Below, in pieces: positions 47,960-60,516 of a stretch of 64,000 nucleotides of DNA. The stretch covers positions 1 to 64,000 of the forward strand of contig JABYQR010000130.1 in NCBI GenBank assembly GCA_022592445.1, given 5' to 3'. The translations under genes were made by a program, and so were the position numbers. The notes under the pieces are model-generated. The model did not search any database. It was not told where the DNA came from and saw only the letters and a list, made by a program, of their open reading frames with translations. This DNA comes from Cytidiella melzeri (taxonomy: Eukaryota > Basidiomycota > Agaricomycetes > Polyporales > Irpicaceae). The number at the start of each line of letters is the position of its first letter. Within the stretch, counting starts at the first letter, position 1.

Positions 47960-48876
47960 CAATCATCTGCTCTATTTTGACACTCCGAAGCCTAACCGTC
48001 AGAACTCAGCTCCGCCATTCTTGGACTTGAAGGAGAATACCACGCCGTCCAGCGGAACGTGGTGCTTAGCTGGCCTCAGTGCCTTCCGCCCATTATGCGT
48101 TGAGCGTATACTATGTCATCGCCGGCGCTGAGGGTGTGGTAGGAATTCTCAGTCTTGCACGTAAACGGACATCCTAGCTAAGTACTCGCACTTGGCCTGC
48201 GTGTTGATCCCTACATAACGAGCCAGCTCATAGAGCTTAGTGACGTCCACGCGCATTCGCGGAGTGTAGGCTTTGGACTAGAAGTGCGTGAACAAATCCT
48301 ACTTGACACGTACGCTTTGGTTGCAGAGGAAGCAATTGACACGAGAGTAGAAGAGATTTGAAGACTACTTCCTCCAAGCACGTCGCGTCCGCAAGCTTGT
48401 ACGAGCCGATTTCGATCCAACCTTCCGTGCACGTGAAACGCTATCTACCCGAAGCACGCAAGCATCTGACTAGGGCGTCGACGTTTGGCTATACCCGTAC
48501 GCCATAACAACCGCGCACGCCTCGGACACGACGCAGGGGAGGGTGTCTACCAATTAAAAGGCTCGAGAGCAGCGTGGACGCGCATTTCCACAACGTATTT
48601 CCGGTACCTAGCTCCCGGCCGGGTTTGCGAGCGATGAGCGTACCTGCGGGCGTCGAGGAGGACGAATGGCCTATTGGCGTTAGTGTAACTGGGCTGTGGG
48701 GCTGCGACGTGGTGGTCTTAAGGGCGGGGGAAGAGGTCAATAATTCAGTGGCAGGGTTTTGTGGACTGGGCGCGTCATTTCGCAACGATACGCAACACTT
48801 TGCACCTGCCTTCTCCGCTTTCGTAAACTCTGTCTTGGACTTACTTCATCAATTGAGACCAAGTACACGAGTATGA
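47960..48876 (+). pseudogene. gatA: Dead GatA 3' part, unit 6/7 junction
   Basis: Same GatA blocks and stops. MSVPAGVEEDEWPIGVSVTG is near 48640-48700. The stretch after ILLDTYALVAE near 48330 is shortened compared with other copies. Confidence 0.72.
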
Positions 48877-49044
48877 GCTGGAGGTCGTTGCAACGGACAT
48901 GAAAGTATGAGTACGCGTACAAAACATCCAGCTTGGGTATACACTCCACTGCAACAAATACCATCAATAAACGAGGATGATAGACCATGGATTTGAGCTG
49001 CAATCAGTGTTCGCAGCACGACGGCGAGAACACCATGCTCATCC

Positions 49045-50983
49045 TCAGTCAAAACTCCCTGGCATTCGAACTGGCTCATCACCATCGTGTAGCTCTTCGT
49101 ACGGCTCCGGTATATGTGCGCGAAGGATATCGAATAATTGTTGGAACTTGCTGGTCGAAGTCAATGAGTGGAAAGGGCTGGCTTTTGCAAGCTGCAGCGC
49201 GTTCAAGTTCCTCCCGTCTCGAGTACGAGCTTCCCAATCGATTTCATCTTCCCCTGCGCACTGAATCAGAGCCTTCAGTGTGTCGATTTTCAACTGGCGG
49301 CATGCGTGATGTAGCGCTGTCTTCCCTCTGAAGTCATATGCGTTGACTCTTGCTCCAGCTTCTACGAGAGGCTTAATGTTTGATGCATTGTCCCAATCAG
49401 CCGCGAACGCCACTGGAGCTCCCATCGTCGCGTCTTCTCCACGCTGCAACAAGCTCTCGACGTGCTTGGAATGGTATGCGGCTGCATATTCCAGGGGTGT
49501 CCATCCAGTGAGACGTCGGAATATTTTTGCAAGTGTGATCTTGGTGCTGCTTGAATGGCCAAACAGCGTCGCAGTTACTGGGTCAGAGTCCGATTCTATT
49601 CCTCTCCAATCAAGAAAGTCTTCAACGAGCTCGATGGCGTCGACGTGGAAGATAGACTGGCAAACATCAACAGCGAGAGTGCTTGTCTTGACTTGGAGCG
49701 CGAACACGGCGTCCGGATGCTCAATCAGTGTTTCCAATGACGCGAAAGCTAGCACTAGCTTCATCGAGGGCCTGGACACCTCAGTCATTGAGCTGTGGAT
49801 GCAGCATGGCGACACAAGACTTACCATTGGCCTATAGAGAAATCAGGATCTGCTCCTGCGTCTGCCAAGAACTCGATCATGTCACACGACGCCTTGACCT
49901 GGCCCGAGTTCGAATGTCGGCTGCGGAGCCAAGTTTGACGTGCATACTTGCGTTGCCAGTTAGTGGCAATACATTGACTGAAAATGAAGTTCATAGAACT
50001 CACCGAGAGCACTGTGTCACCATCTTCGTCGACATCGTGAACAGATGCTTCTCCTGACAGAAACAGTTCGCGCAACCCATCAACGTCTGCTCTCAAGATG
50101 AATCGCCAAATTGGTGCGTCATTGCGAACAAATCTCGGAGTGTGAATCGACACGTAGAAGGGCGACAAAACCTGCGCCTCCACTTTGACCATCCACGACG
50201 GAAGATACCAGACAGTCTGACTAGGCACAGTCTGATCCTGGTGACAAGTCTGCACGTCGCATGGTCGTCGCTTGGGTACATAGACCTGGCCGATGACCAG
50301 CGTAACGTAGCTGGGTACGACCTGTGAGGAGCTAGGACGGTGGCACCGACATGCACAGCCTTGCACGCAGCGTAGACGGTTCCGGGAGGGTGGTTTGAGA
50401 GGTCGGTGCGCGGGTGTGGATAAGCGAACGGTGTGTGCAGAGCCTGTAGTGCTGTCTGCGCCCAGAATGGTAATGACCTCTTGCAGTAGAACCTCGGAAC
50501 GCGACGAAGCCGTTGTTATTTGAGAAATTGAACGTCTAGCTCGCTGTGAATACATGAGCTGATACTGATGGGATCTACGTACATTGTAACGATCTCACAC
50601 ATCGACCGTAGCGTCGTCTGTAGGTTGTCGAGCTTCGTAGAGAGGTCCTCGATGTTATCTCCAAACACCTTGCTTTGCAGGAATCGAGCCTTCTTGAGCT
50701 TCACCTTTCCATTCTCGCCAGTCGTCCGCATCTTTGCTAGAAACACTTCGACCTCCTCCAACCTCTTCGCAGCAATCACCGCCAAACACTTCAAGTCAGC
50801 GTCCGCCGCACCAGACGAAGAGCGCGGGGGCAACTGATCCAGCCGGTTCAACAACTCCTCTATAGATGACGCCCGAAGTCGCAGGAGCTGCAAGTTGTCT
50901 GGTGCATCCTTCAGGTCGTCGAGGGTGTCCTTGATGAGTTTCATGGCCTTGTACGCTTTTTCCATGTAGCTGAAGACATCCAT
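49045..50983 (-). CDS. Ankyrin-repeat NLR-like protein, copy 7
   Basis: Exons 50983-50583, 50535-50004, 49898-49825 and 49771-49045 give 577 residues. The N-terminal exon is near-identical to copy 6. Exon 2 has VIGQVYV where other copies read LVGHVYV. The ankyrin exon has many private residues in its first 60 codons (ELVEDFLDWRGIESDSDPV), VNAYDFRGKTALHHAC, and a 3' end matching copy 2. Intron 2 (49899-50003) is open in frame. This is the last unit of the array with a full ankyrin gene. Similarity to the other units ends about 400 bp upstream of its start. Confidence 0.82.
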
Positions 50984-51037
50984 CGCGTTGTTGGAGAGGT
51001 GAGGGGTACAGAATCCGAAGATGGAGAGAGGGCGAGA

Positions 51038-51049
51038 GCTATATACTGC
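51038..51049 (-). promoter_or_regulatory. TATA box of ankyrin copy 7
   Basis: Reverse complement GCAGTATATAGC, about 55 nt upstream of the ATG at 50983. Confidence 0.7.
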
Positions 51050-52505
51050 GATGCATGTTTAGAATGTGCTGTGTACACGAGGCTAGAGGCTGTACTTACT
51101 TGAAATCAACTCGCGCGCCGACTGCGTACATCCGAATCAGACACCAATTGCGACAACGCTAATGGTTATGTTCTTCGAGGGTACGGTAAGTTGTCGACAA
51201 CACTTGTGACATTGTTTGGAAAGCGACCTGACTTACCCTCTTTTGCCAGAGAATGAGACACTGCCTGGGCTCCGTTGCATCCGAGTCGTGAGACTCGCTG
51301 GAATCCGAAGCTATGCCACCCTTCGAGTTGGCAGAAGTTTATCATTACCGCCAGCGCGTGTGAGCTCAGGTTGTGTACAGAAGTTCCAAGTGGTACGTAC
51401 CTTATCCATCCCACACCGCACACATAGAGCAGCCCGTGCCGTGGAAGCTGTCGGTCAACGTTATCCTGGTTGCTGGTCGTACTGGTTGAAACGTTGACAT
51501 AGCCTGTACCGCGAACTTGAAGCCCAAGATCTGAGATCCAGCGGTAGGCACGTACTTGTTCAAAATCCCAGGGTCAATTTCGCATTGTCACTCACCACCA
51601 CTCCCTCATCTGAAGCTGGAAGGCACGACTTTCCTCTCGAATTCCTAGCATCCACGCAATGTCTGACTTGAGCTCGCGTCTGGCAGTGCCACGGAATTAT
51701 CGACATCCAGCTTCCTGGCACAGACTCGCTTCGACGCGCTTGAACTTGAACTCGAATCTCGTCCCTCAACTCGAACAACCCTGGCATCGGTCGTCCTCAG
51801 ATACGTCGTCCCATTTCTAAGTGCTGGCGTATACATGTTGCTGCCTAAGACGCTACCACTCGACTTACACTCGCGCACACGCCAACGATAGAGATCTTCT
51901 AGACCTATCGTGTTCGTCCGAAAAGCTAACCGTGAAGAGCTCGGCTTGAGGTGAGTTTTATTCCTTTGTCAACTTCTGCGTGTCGTTTATTTTGAAAGTC
52001 CGTCAAGTTCACGAATCATGACTGAACCCGCCTGACCCTCACAAAACGTCCGACAGAGAGTTCGAGTTGAGGTGGAGCTGCTACTGCCGTGGCTGCAGGG
52101 CTGTGACGCCTACGTTTGGTGTGTTCCAGTCGCTGGTGCATCTCATGCATTTTTTTCACAACTGTAGCGCGGCAGGCACCAATACTAGTGACTCAGTCCG
52201 GTTACACGCATCATATAGTCCTGTCGTCACCTCAAGACGTCTCGCGCATATACCCTTTCGAAGCCCCCCTTGGCTTATGCTCCTGAAGGTAGGGCGTGGT
52301 ATCCTACGCCAGGGTCTCGGTTTTTTGTCGGTCGCTCTTCAGGCGTTGTTCTATTTCATAACCGACGCTACGCAGAACCTGTCAATACGAAAGATGAAAG
52401 GATACCCCACTGGTGCACGTGGCGACCAGGGAGCAGGCTGTCATGCGCTACCACGAGCACATGAAACAACGGGGGGTAGCGGTTGACTAGTTGACTGTCC
52501 GGCCT
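51050..52505. other. End of array and diverged DNA
   Basis: Up to about 51,370 this is the normal unit intergenic segment. Beyond that it is only distantly related to unit 5 (38.3-38.9 kb). No CDC48 sequence follows copy 7. Open frames such as 52067-52486 have no recognised family. Confidence 0.45.
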
Positions 52506-53540
52506 CGGTATTGGAATCACACAGGTCAGCAATTGTGTCTTGCTACTCCGAAGCCCTTCTCACGTGCGTCCTAGGATAATCTTTTCTCAGAACTTACGTT
52601 AGCAATTATTGTACCCTTCAGGGAGACACTTCACCGTCTAGCGGAGCGTGGCGCTCAGCTAGTCCCAGGGTCTCTGCCATCCTTCGGCTACGCGCTCAAC
52701 GCAGACTATGCCACCACCCACGCCGAAGCGAGAAGCAACATGGCTACGTACGACGCAATCAAGTCCAGTATGAGTTCCAAGATTCGTACGTAGAAGGACC
52801 TCTTAACGAAGTGCTCTAACTAGGTCTATGTGCTGATCTTGACAGGACAAGTCAGATCAAGAAGAGACGGCTGTGGAGGTTCGGATTGAACGCTTACGAC
52901 CAATGCACACCTTACCGAGAAGGATTTCTTGAATGCTCTTGTGCGCCGCATCCACGAAGTCCCTGAAGCAGCACATGACGCTCCGTTGAAGGGCGTACAC
53001 ATAGCAATCACAGACAACGTATGCACCGCTGGTACCCCAACATCTTCCTTGTCGCGAATGCTGAAGACGTGTGTATCACTGTACGATGCCACCGTCGTTG
53101 AACAGCTGCGAGAGGCTGGAGCTTCAAGGCAAACAGTGACGAGTTTGGGACGGGGTGAGTACTGTTGTAACGCTTCTCTTATGTTGCAAATCATCGAAAC
53201 GTGGTCAATTCACGGCCCATCTGTGAATCCGTCAGACCCTACAAGGTATCCAGAGGTGAGGTAAAGCTTAGTAGGAAGCTCAGGCAGTAGTGCTGTCGCC
53301 GTGGGATGCAGGTCTCTCGGTACGATGCTATCGAGTTCGGTAGAACTTCTCAGTTTTGCACATGAATGGAACATCTCAGCTAAGCGTCCGAACCAGGTCT
53401 ACGTGTTGATTTCACAGAACAGGCCAGCTCGTGCAGGCTGGAGATGGCTGCCCTCAAACGCGTAGCCTGGGATTCGGCCCAGAAGTACAACGACGAAACT
53501 TCTTGGTACATACCCTTCTCTCTGCAGAGTAAGCACTGAT
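52506..53540 (+). pseudogene. gatA: Scrambled GatA fragments
   Basis: Three pieces of GatA lie out of order. A late block is at 52,620-52,790 (RETLHRLAERGAQLV, SFGYALNADYATTHAEARSN). The N-terminal block is at 52,930-53,160 (LKGVHIAI, DNVCTAGTPTSSLSRMLKTC, ATVVEQLREAGA). A second late block is at 53,460-53,525 (LGFGPEVQRRNFLVHTLLSAE, ending at a GTAAGC donor-like site). This indicates at least two partial copies joined together. The catalytic signature is missing. Confidence 0.72.
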
Positions 53541-53659
53541 ACTCATTTGATATGTACTCCTCACCATCGCGATGCCGAGTCGACGTACTGTGGTAGCGAC
53601 CTCATCTCAGACTTTGGAGTGTGATGGAGCAAGAGATCTACGCCGCCATAAGCGTTGAT

Positions 53660-54111
53660 AGTTGAGTTATCAAGTACTGAGAGGACCGACTAGGACTTGA
53701 AATGCAACGACTTCACACTTCGAGCTCAGCGCCTTCTCTAGGTCGTCGAGCTTTGCGGAGAGGCCCTCGATGTTGTTCCCGAGTGCCTTGCTTTGCAGAA
53801 ATCGAACAATGTTGACCTTCACATCTCCGTCCTTTCCACTGCTCAGCATTTTTGCGACGAACCCTTCGACCTCCTCCAAGCTCTTCACTGCAGTCGCTTA
53901 CAAGCACTGCAAGTCAGCAATTTCTTCTGCAGACAGAGATTGCGGAGGCAGCTGGTGCAGCCTGTTCAGTAGTCGCTCTATAGATGATGCCCGAAGTCGT
54001 AAGAGGCGTAGGCTGTCTGGTGCATCCTTGACGTCGTCGATGATCTGCTTGATGAGTTAAGTAGTCTTGTACGGCAATGTACGCGTTGTCGATATAGCTG
54101 AACATGTTCAT
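53660..54111 (-). pseudogene. Relic of ankyrin-family first exon
   Basis: The minus strand starts MNMFSYIDNAYIAV near 54,111, then shifts frame. Around 53,680-53,890 it reads KSLEEVEGFVAKMLSSGKDG and NNIEGLSAKLDDLEKAL, the second half of the N-terminal helical domain. Stops and frameshifts separate the parts. Exons 2-4 are absent downstream, where GatA fragments lie instead. It is older than the array copies, at a divergence similar to copy 5. Confidence 0.8.
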
Positions 54112-54173
54112 TGCGCCTCTGAGGAGGTGAGAGGCGCACAATGGCACCAGAGGGAGAGTGATACGGAGAGCGG

Positions 54174-54185
54174 GCTATATACTGC
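54174..54185 (-). promoter_or_regulatory. TATA box of the relic
   Basis: Reverse complement GCAGTATATAGC, identical to the array copies and again about 60 nt upstream of the start codon. Confidence 0.55.
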
Positions 54186-54477
54186 ATTGCAGGCACGTTG
54201 AGACCTCGAGCTCCCAATAATGCAGTGTACCCGGCGCTCGTTGAAGAATCTACGCGCTGCATGACCATATTACCAGACAAAAATTGTACATGGTACAACG
54301 AGGATAGTGACCGCATGGATATATGGCTGTGTGCCTGCAAGAAAGGGTACTTACTTCAAAAGCGAGGCCCACTTCTGCTGTGACTCGAGGTCATGCTGTG
54401 ACAGCGTGATCCATTCCGCCTTTGGGCACCAACGTCGAACGACGGTGTTGACTGCTTGAACTTCGACCAACCGACTC

Positions 54478-55341
54478 ATGCATTTACGCATCCAACATTT
54501 CCAGGCAGCAGCAGTTCGACATGCCTCAACATCGACTTCTCACTACCAGCAATACCCATTCCCGACACACAAACATGCAACTCCTCACCAGATCTTCCAC
54601 CTACCCCAAGGTGCATCTCAGCGCGACATCAAGGCTCGATGTACGTCTCCTGGTTGTGTTTGTGCTATTCGCTGCTTTCTCTCTCGTGCTGATTTTTGGC
54701 TTAAGAAGACTTTGACTTGGTAAAGGTCTATCACCCTGACTCACCCAACACACGGAACCTTCCCCATACCACCCGACACGCCCAGTTCCGAGCGGTCACG
54801 GATGCTTATGACGTCCTCCGAGGAAAGGCAAGGGCTTCGTTGAGACAGAAAGGCGACGATTGGAACGATTCAGTGTATGCCGAACTCGAGCGGAGACGAC
54901 AGCGATCTCAACCTTTCACCCATCCTCATACGCACGGCAAACATGGGAAGCGCGGATGGGGAGCTGCAGAGTTCCCACACGACTTTCCAGAGGCGTCCAC
55001 CACTTTTGCCAAAGACAAGGGTGATGAGCAGTGGAAGGATATGATCATCATGTGTGCTGCCGTAGTTGTACGTCTGCCGCCTCTTCTTTGCTCTCCGTCC
55101 TCGTATTCACATGTGACAGGGAATCGGAGTCGTCATATTACAGGGTATAATACACACCTCCCCTCAGCAGACAGAAAGTCGACATAGAAGCGCGTCGGCG
55201 AATCTCGCACAGGCGCGGGCGGAGGCAAGGGAGTTTGGCAGAGAGAGGAGAATGGAGATCCGGAGGAGGGTGCAGGAGTACAAGGAGCAAGAGACAGATA
55301 GAGAGATTTCACAGCAAGAGCGGAGAGATAATGAAGGATAA
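54478..55341 (+). CDS. J-domain (DnaJ/Hsp40) protein with membrane segment
   Basis: Three exons (54478-54640, 54709-55067, 55120-55341) give 247 residues with consistent phases. Intron 1 is 68 nt and ends in AAG; intron 2 is 52 nt. The J-domain follows directly after an N-terminus of about 30 residues rich in His, Ser, Thr and Ala with few acidic residues, possibly a mitochondrial targeting sequence. It reads HATPHQIFHLPQGASQRDIK, then YFDLVKVYHPD with the HPD motif at 63-65, and VTDAYDVLRGK. HPD stimulates Hsp70 ATPase. After a Gly/His-rich stretch comes one hydrophobic segment (MIIMCAAVVGIGVVILQGII), then a charged, coiled-coil-prone tail (REFGRERRMEIRRRVQEYKE). A membrane-anchored co-chaperone, perhaps mitochondrial, is inferred. 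It is single-copy here and not part of the array. Confidence 0.85.
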
Positions 55342-55786
55342 CTGTCATTGAACTTGGAAGGCTGTCATTCAGCTTTGGAGGCCGGAGGTTCGTGCCACTG
55401 CCACGGTTTCCATTCACGGCTGATGTCTCTTTTCTTGAAGTCATTCAGCATGTGAGTCAGTTGTTTTGTTATTTCCTGTATGCATTCAAGTACGCTTGTG
55501 TCATCATTGTATCCATAACCACGTTCAGCTAGAATCTGAGGCGACTGCCGATCTCCTCCTAGAAGATGCCAATTTGATGTATACGGTCGCCTCCCATCGA
55601 CACGCAGGTATGTCGCACAGTAGACTCAGTCCACAGGTCGTATCACAAGATGAGACATTTGGTGAGTAAAGTGAAGTCACAATGATTCTTGCGGTTGGGC
55701 GGGCCGCCCCATGCATGCTCTCTGGAGACCGCCATGTCAGGTGAGTAAAGGTATTCTTCCTAAGAAAGAGCGACTGTGAAAAATAT
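55342..55786. other. Intergenic DNA
   Basis: DNA between the J-domain gene and the beta-galactosidase gene. I see no gene. An AATATATG stretch at the right edge (about 55,780) is a TATA candidate for the next gene. Confidence 0.5.
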
Positions 55787-58700
55787 ATGAAGATTCAGGC
55801 TCTCTCTGTGATAGTTTCACCGGTGCATCGTTTTGCAGCTTTGCGCGTCATGCTCCTGCACGTTCTGCTCATAGGCTTCCTCTACGCCACCTCTGCGACA
55901 TATAGCTATGCTGTCGACTCGTTCTCGACCCGTCACGGCCACCTCGAGCGACGAAATTCCACGGGACTGACCAATGCGGTCACATGGGACCCACACTCCC
56001 TTTGGATTCAAGGCCAACGTGTTTTTATCCTCTCCGCCGAGTTCCATCCCTGGAGACTCCCGAACCCGAACCTCTGGCAAGACGTGTTCCAAAAAATACG
56101 CTCCAATGGGTTCAATGCTGTGTCTTTCTACACACATTGGGCTTTGCACTACCCTTCCCCGGACACTAACGGTGGGATGGGTGATTTCCAGGCTGGTACT
56201 TACCGTGATATTCAGCGGTTCATCGACGAGGCGAAGAACGCAGGATTATGGCTCATAGCTAGGTATCCTGTCCTCTACTTGGTTATTGTACAACTTTTGA
56301 CGAGTTTCACTAGGCCTGGTCCATATATTAGTGAGCATGATTTTTGTGTTTATAAACTAGGACTCACGGATTAGTAGATGGCGAAACTACTGGCGGTGGA
56401 TTTCCCGGATGGGTAGGAGCCATATCTGGATCGTTGCGCACAACAAACCCAAACTACACGGAAGGTAACCGCCATATGCCCGACATCTCTGTCTCTCGAT
56501 CGCAACTGAGCTCTACATGCCTTAGCGTGGACTCCATATATGACGCAGATGGCGAAACTAATAGCAAAGAATCAAGTCAACAACGGGGGACCAAGTAAGC
56601 CCGCGAGCCCGTCACTGCTAATGAGACGACGCTGAATTACTGAGGAATGGCAGTCATTCTCGTACAAGCTGAAAACGAGTTCAGCGCCGGAACGGATAAA
56701 AGCCCGTACATGCAAGCGATCGTCGACCTTTACCGCGCGAATGAGGTTGACATACGTGAGTCAATTACAACGTCCTCCTTTGTTCGTCGTTCTCACATTT
56801 GGGACTGATCAGCCATCACGTTCAACGACCAACATGGCGGACAAGCGGGCAACTTTAGCCCCGACCTTCCTGGAACTGGCCGTGTCAATATCTATTGGTG
56901 AGTACCTGCCTTACGCTCAGCATGTTGTCCAAAAGTTGTTGATTCTGCTCTGCAGTGGCGACTCGTATCCCCAGTCAAACTCTTGGGCACAAGTGCAGTC
57001 AGTATATTACTCTGACCATGAGGCTGTGGCTCCCAGCAACCCGATGTGCTTGGCTGAGGTACGTTCATTTGTTTATTTGCGTAAAGTGGGTTTTTGATGA
57101 TGCTTGGAGTGTAGTTCGGTGGAGGCTGGCTGCTCGGATGGGGTGGAGTCGCACGAGGTGGGACTGGATATGAGAAATATTGTGAGCAGATGCGCATGTG
57201 TTCACCCTTGACCTGTTTCTCAACCTCTTCTGCAGCATCTGACTTGAGCGGGCCGGCTTATGGTGAGCATTGAGTGTTCCCACTGTGTATATTCGGCCAC
57301 TTGATTCATCTTCGTTGTAGAGGACATATTCTATAAAGAAAATTAGTAAGTAGCTGCCCTTTATGCAGGTAATTTAGTCTGACGAACTTATGTTTCAGTG
57401 CGCAGACGGCGACGATTATGAGTAAGTGCTGCTTGATGTTTGTTTTTGCTTCCAACTAAATAGCTTATCTTAGACATATACAGTAAACCATTATGACCTT
57501 CAAGGGTGCACTGGCCAGCTAAATTACCTTATAGTGTTGTTCGGGGGTACGAACTGGGGACAAACAGCAGAGCCAACCGTCTATACTAGTTATGACTACG
57601 GGGCTGGTGCGTTTTCATCGCGTATCCTGATTCAAATACTCAATCACTGCTGCAACCTAGGTATAAACGAGAACAGGGTGGCAGGCCCAAAGATGAACGA
57701 GATGAGGCTGCAAGGTTGGCCTGGTCAGATCTCAATTGCCCTCCGTCTGCTGAACTCTCATTGTTAGGGCTCTTTCTAAGGGTCTCACGGGACTTGCTCG
57801 CTGCTAACCTTCTAGGAAACGGAACGAACTACACCACGTCGTCGTTGATTCACACCGCTGAGTTGCGCAACCCGCAAACTAACACGGCGTTTTACATCAT
57901 TCGTCATGATACGTCCACGTCCGTTCCAAGCCTCACGTCTTGTGGGTGTGGACTGATTATCACTGGTTAGATCAACTGCGGTCACAACCACGCAGCTCTT
58001 CGTATCTACCTCTGCTGGCCCACTCACAGTTCCCAGCAATGGTAGCATCACGTTGAATGGGCGAGAAAGCAAGATTCTCGTGACAGATTACATATTTGGC
58101 CTGCACCAGACAAGAATATTGTATTCCACAGCAGAGTGCGTTACTATTTTGCCTACAATGAGGCGTTGCTGAGTCAACTTACAGAATCATGACATGGTCC
58201 ACGTAAGGAGAATATTTCGCTCATCACTCTCGCGCTGAAGCTCATATTTCCTCAGCGTCGATCAAACAGACTACATCATCCTCTATGCCCCGACTGGGCA
58301 ATCCGCCGAGGTGATGCTTACATTCAGCGGTGCTCCAGAAGTCAATTTATCCGGTGCACCTGGCGTAGCGGCCACTACGACCAACAACACTCTGACCCTC
58401 AATAACCTCGTTGGCTCCCCTGCTTGGATCCCTGTCACGGTCGACGGCAAAATAGTTACCATCTTGGCCATCATGGACAAAGGAACCGCTGGCTTATGGC
58501 ATGCGCCAGTAATAGCTGCCAGCGGGACTTTTGGAAATTACTTTTCCATCGGGTCGAACCAGAGGTAAGTTTTGTTACGCAGAAGGTGGCATGTTGACTC
58601 CTCTCTCGATTAGTGTGCTTGTGGGTGGTCCATACGTGGTTCGTTCTGCAACCATGTTAGGCACAAGTCTGTCTCTCGTACGTCTTCAATGTTGTGACTG

Positions 58701-60516
58701 GTCTGCTCACACTACTGATTGTGATATGGTTATACAGTCCGGAGACACGAACGGAACTACGAATGTAGAGGTCATTGCTCCAAGTAAAGTGAAAAAGATA
58801 CTGTGGAACGGCGTCGAGCAACATGTCTCCTCGTCTCCTCATGGGTCGATGCAGTTCACTACCGGAACCAACTTCAGCATCACATTGCCAGATCTGAGCA
58901 AATTGAGCTGGAAGATGGCAGGAAGGTAATTGTCACATGTCTTTATCCCGCGGTCATTTTAGCTCCTACGTGTCCGATAGCCTTCCTGAAGCCAACCCGG
59001 ACTTCGACGATTCCGCTTTTGTCACGGCTAATATGACTACCACCAACGTATGTAGAATTGCCGAACAAAGCCTTTCCGGGTGTGTCTAGTACTCAATTCT
59101 TACCAGTTCACAAATCTTCCTCCGCTTTCGGGAACAAATGTGCTATATTCCCAACAATACGGGTTGGTAGAATGTCAAGCTTTGTCTGCTGTTAGGTCTC
59201 TGACCCGCCTTGACAGGTTCTACGGCGGAAATCTCATTTTTCGAGGGCACTTCGTCGCATCAGGAGCAGAAACAGGATTCAACTTGACAGTGCAAGGTGG
59301 TCTTGCCTTTGCGTATTCAGCCTTCCTGAATGGCGTATTCTTGGGATCGAGCGAAGGAAGCTCTACGGTCAGCATGACGTCCGACTCGTGGGCCATCCCT
59401 AAAAACACTCTGCGGGTTGGGCAGAACAATGTTCTGACTGTTGTGCAAGGTATGCCATCACTAGTTGTAAATAAAAAAATTCTCGACTCGTCATTAATTA
59501 TCTTGTAGATCATATGGGGTACGTTGAATGAGTTTCGAGATTCCTTTGGACTGAATTGTCTCCTTTAGCATTGTCGAGACTAGCAGTATGTTGTTCTCTA
59601 CTTATAAAGGGCTCAACACGACTAACGGTGACTACCTTGCAGCAAACAGTGGCAAAGAACCCAGAGGCATCCGAGGGTACTCCATTATTGGTGGAAATAC
59701 AACATTCAGTATGTGGAAGCTCCAAGGTAATCAGGTTCGTATCGTACTTATTACTGTAACGGCCAGCACTTCGACTTATATATCTTTCCGTAGGGAGGTG
59801 CAGCCGACGCGCCAGATACCTATCGTGGATACTTGAACGAAGGGGGTCTGTACGCCGAACGCATTGGGGCTCATCTTTCCGGATTCCCTGACGTTGGCTG
59901 GAAAGCTGGTTCTCCGATTACGAACGGTGTCGAAGGAGCTGGCATCAATTTTTATCGTACTTCCTTCAATCTCGTAAGTGTTTTATGCAAAATGTTTCAT
60001 GCACACTACACCGCGATGCTGACATTGCTACCGCAGCCTCTCCCTCAGAACACGGACGTTCCCATTCGTTTGGCTATAACACCGAGTGACATGTCCGTAC
60101 GGTTTCGTGCCCAAATCTACCTGAATGGGTGGCAACTTGGCAAGTACATCAACGACATTGGGTAAGCAAAACCGTTATATGCGTATTCGCTGCCCTCAAA
60201 GCTAAGATATGGTTGCTTAGCCCACAGACGATCTTTGTCCTTCCAGTTGGGTGAGTTGCAACCAAAAGCTGCAAATACAGCAGCTTACCGACAGAGTATT
60301 GTGCGACGTGTTAGGATTCTGCGCAGGAACGCTCTAAACACGCTCGCACTGTCGCTTTGGTCGTTGGACTCCAGCGGAGCTTCCATCGCAGGCTTGCAGC
60401 TGATCACAGACGGTGCTTTTTCAACCAGCCTCGATATCGCAGATTATATCGACGCACCGGATTATGCGGCCCAAAGTCATTCTCGACCAACCCCGCAACT
60501 GGTCAGTCCTATGTGA
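55787..60516 (+). CDS. Secreted GH35 beta-galactosidase, 29 exons
   Basis: Exons: 55787-56262, 56314-56330, 56378-56464, 56526-56594, 56654-56755, 56813-56897, 56956-57058, 57115-57181, 57236-57262, 57321-57345, 57399-57421, 57474-57482, 57535-57606, 57661-57714, 57768-57936, 57971-58135, 58185-58202, 58256-58564, 58614-58677, 58738-58925, 58963-59047, 59107-59162, 59217-59449, 59509-59518, 59569-59734, 59794-59973, 60037-60161, 60221-60250, 60315-60516. All phases agree, giving 1071 residues from 55787. The ATG at 55850 (1050 residues) is more likely the start: it opens a signal peptide ([21 protein letters not shown]) and lies about 65 nt after an AATATATG stretch. GH35 hydrolyses terminal beta-galactosides, probably in plant cell wall polymers. 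[13 protein letters not shown] carries the acid/base Glu225 and CLAEFGGG the nucleophile Glu313 (long numbering). The C-terminal part matches the beta-sandwich domains of fungal GH35. Length is near the roughly 1000 residues usual for the family. Confidence 0.92.
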
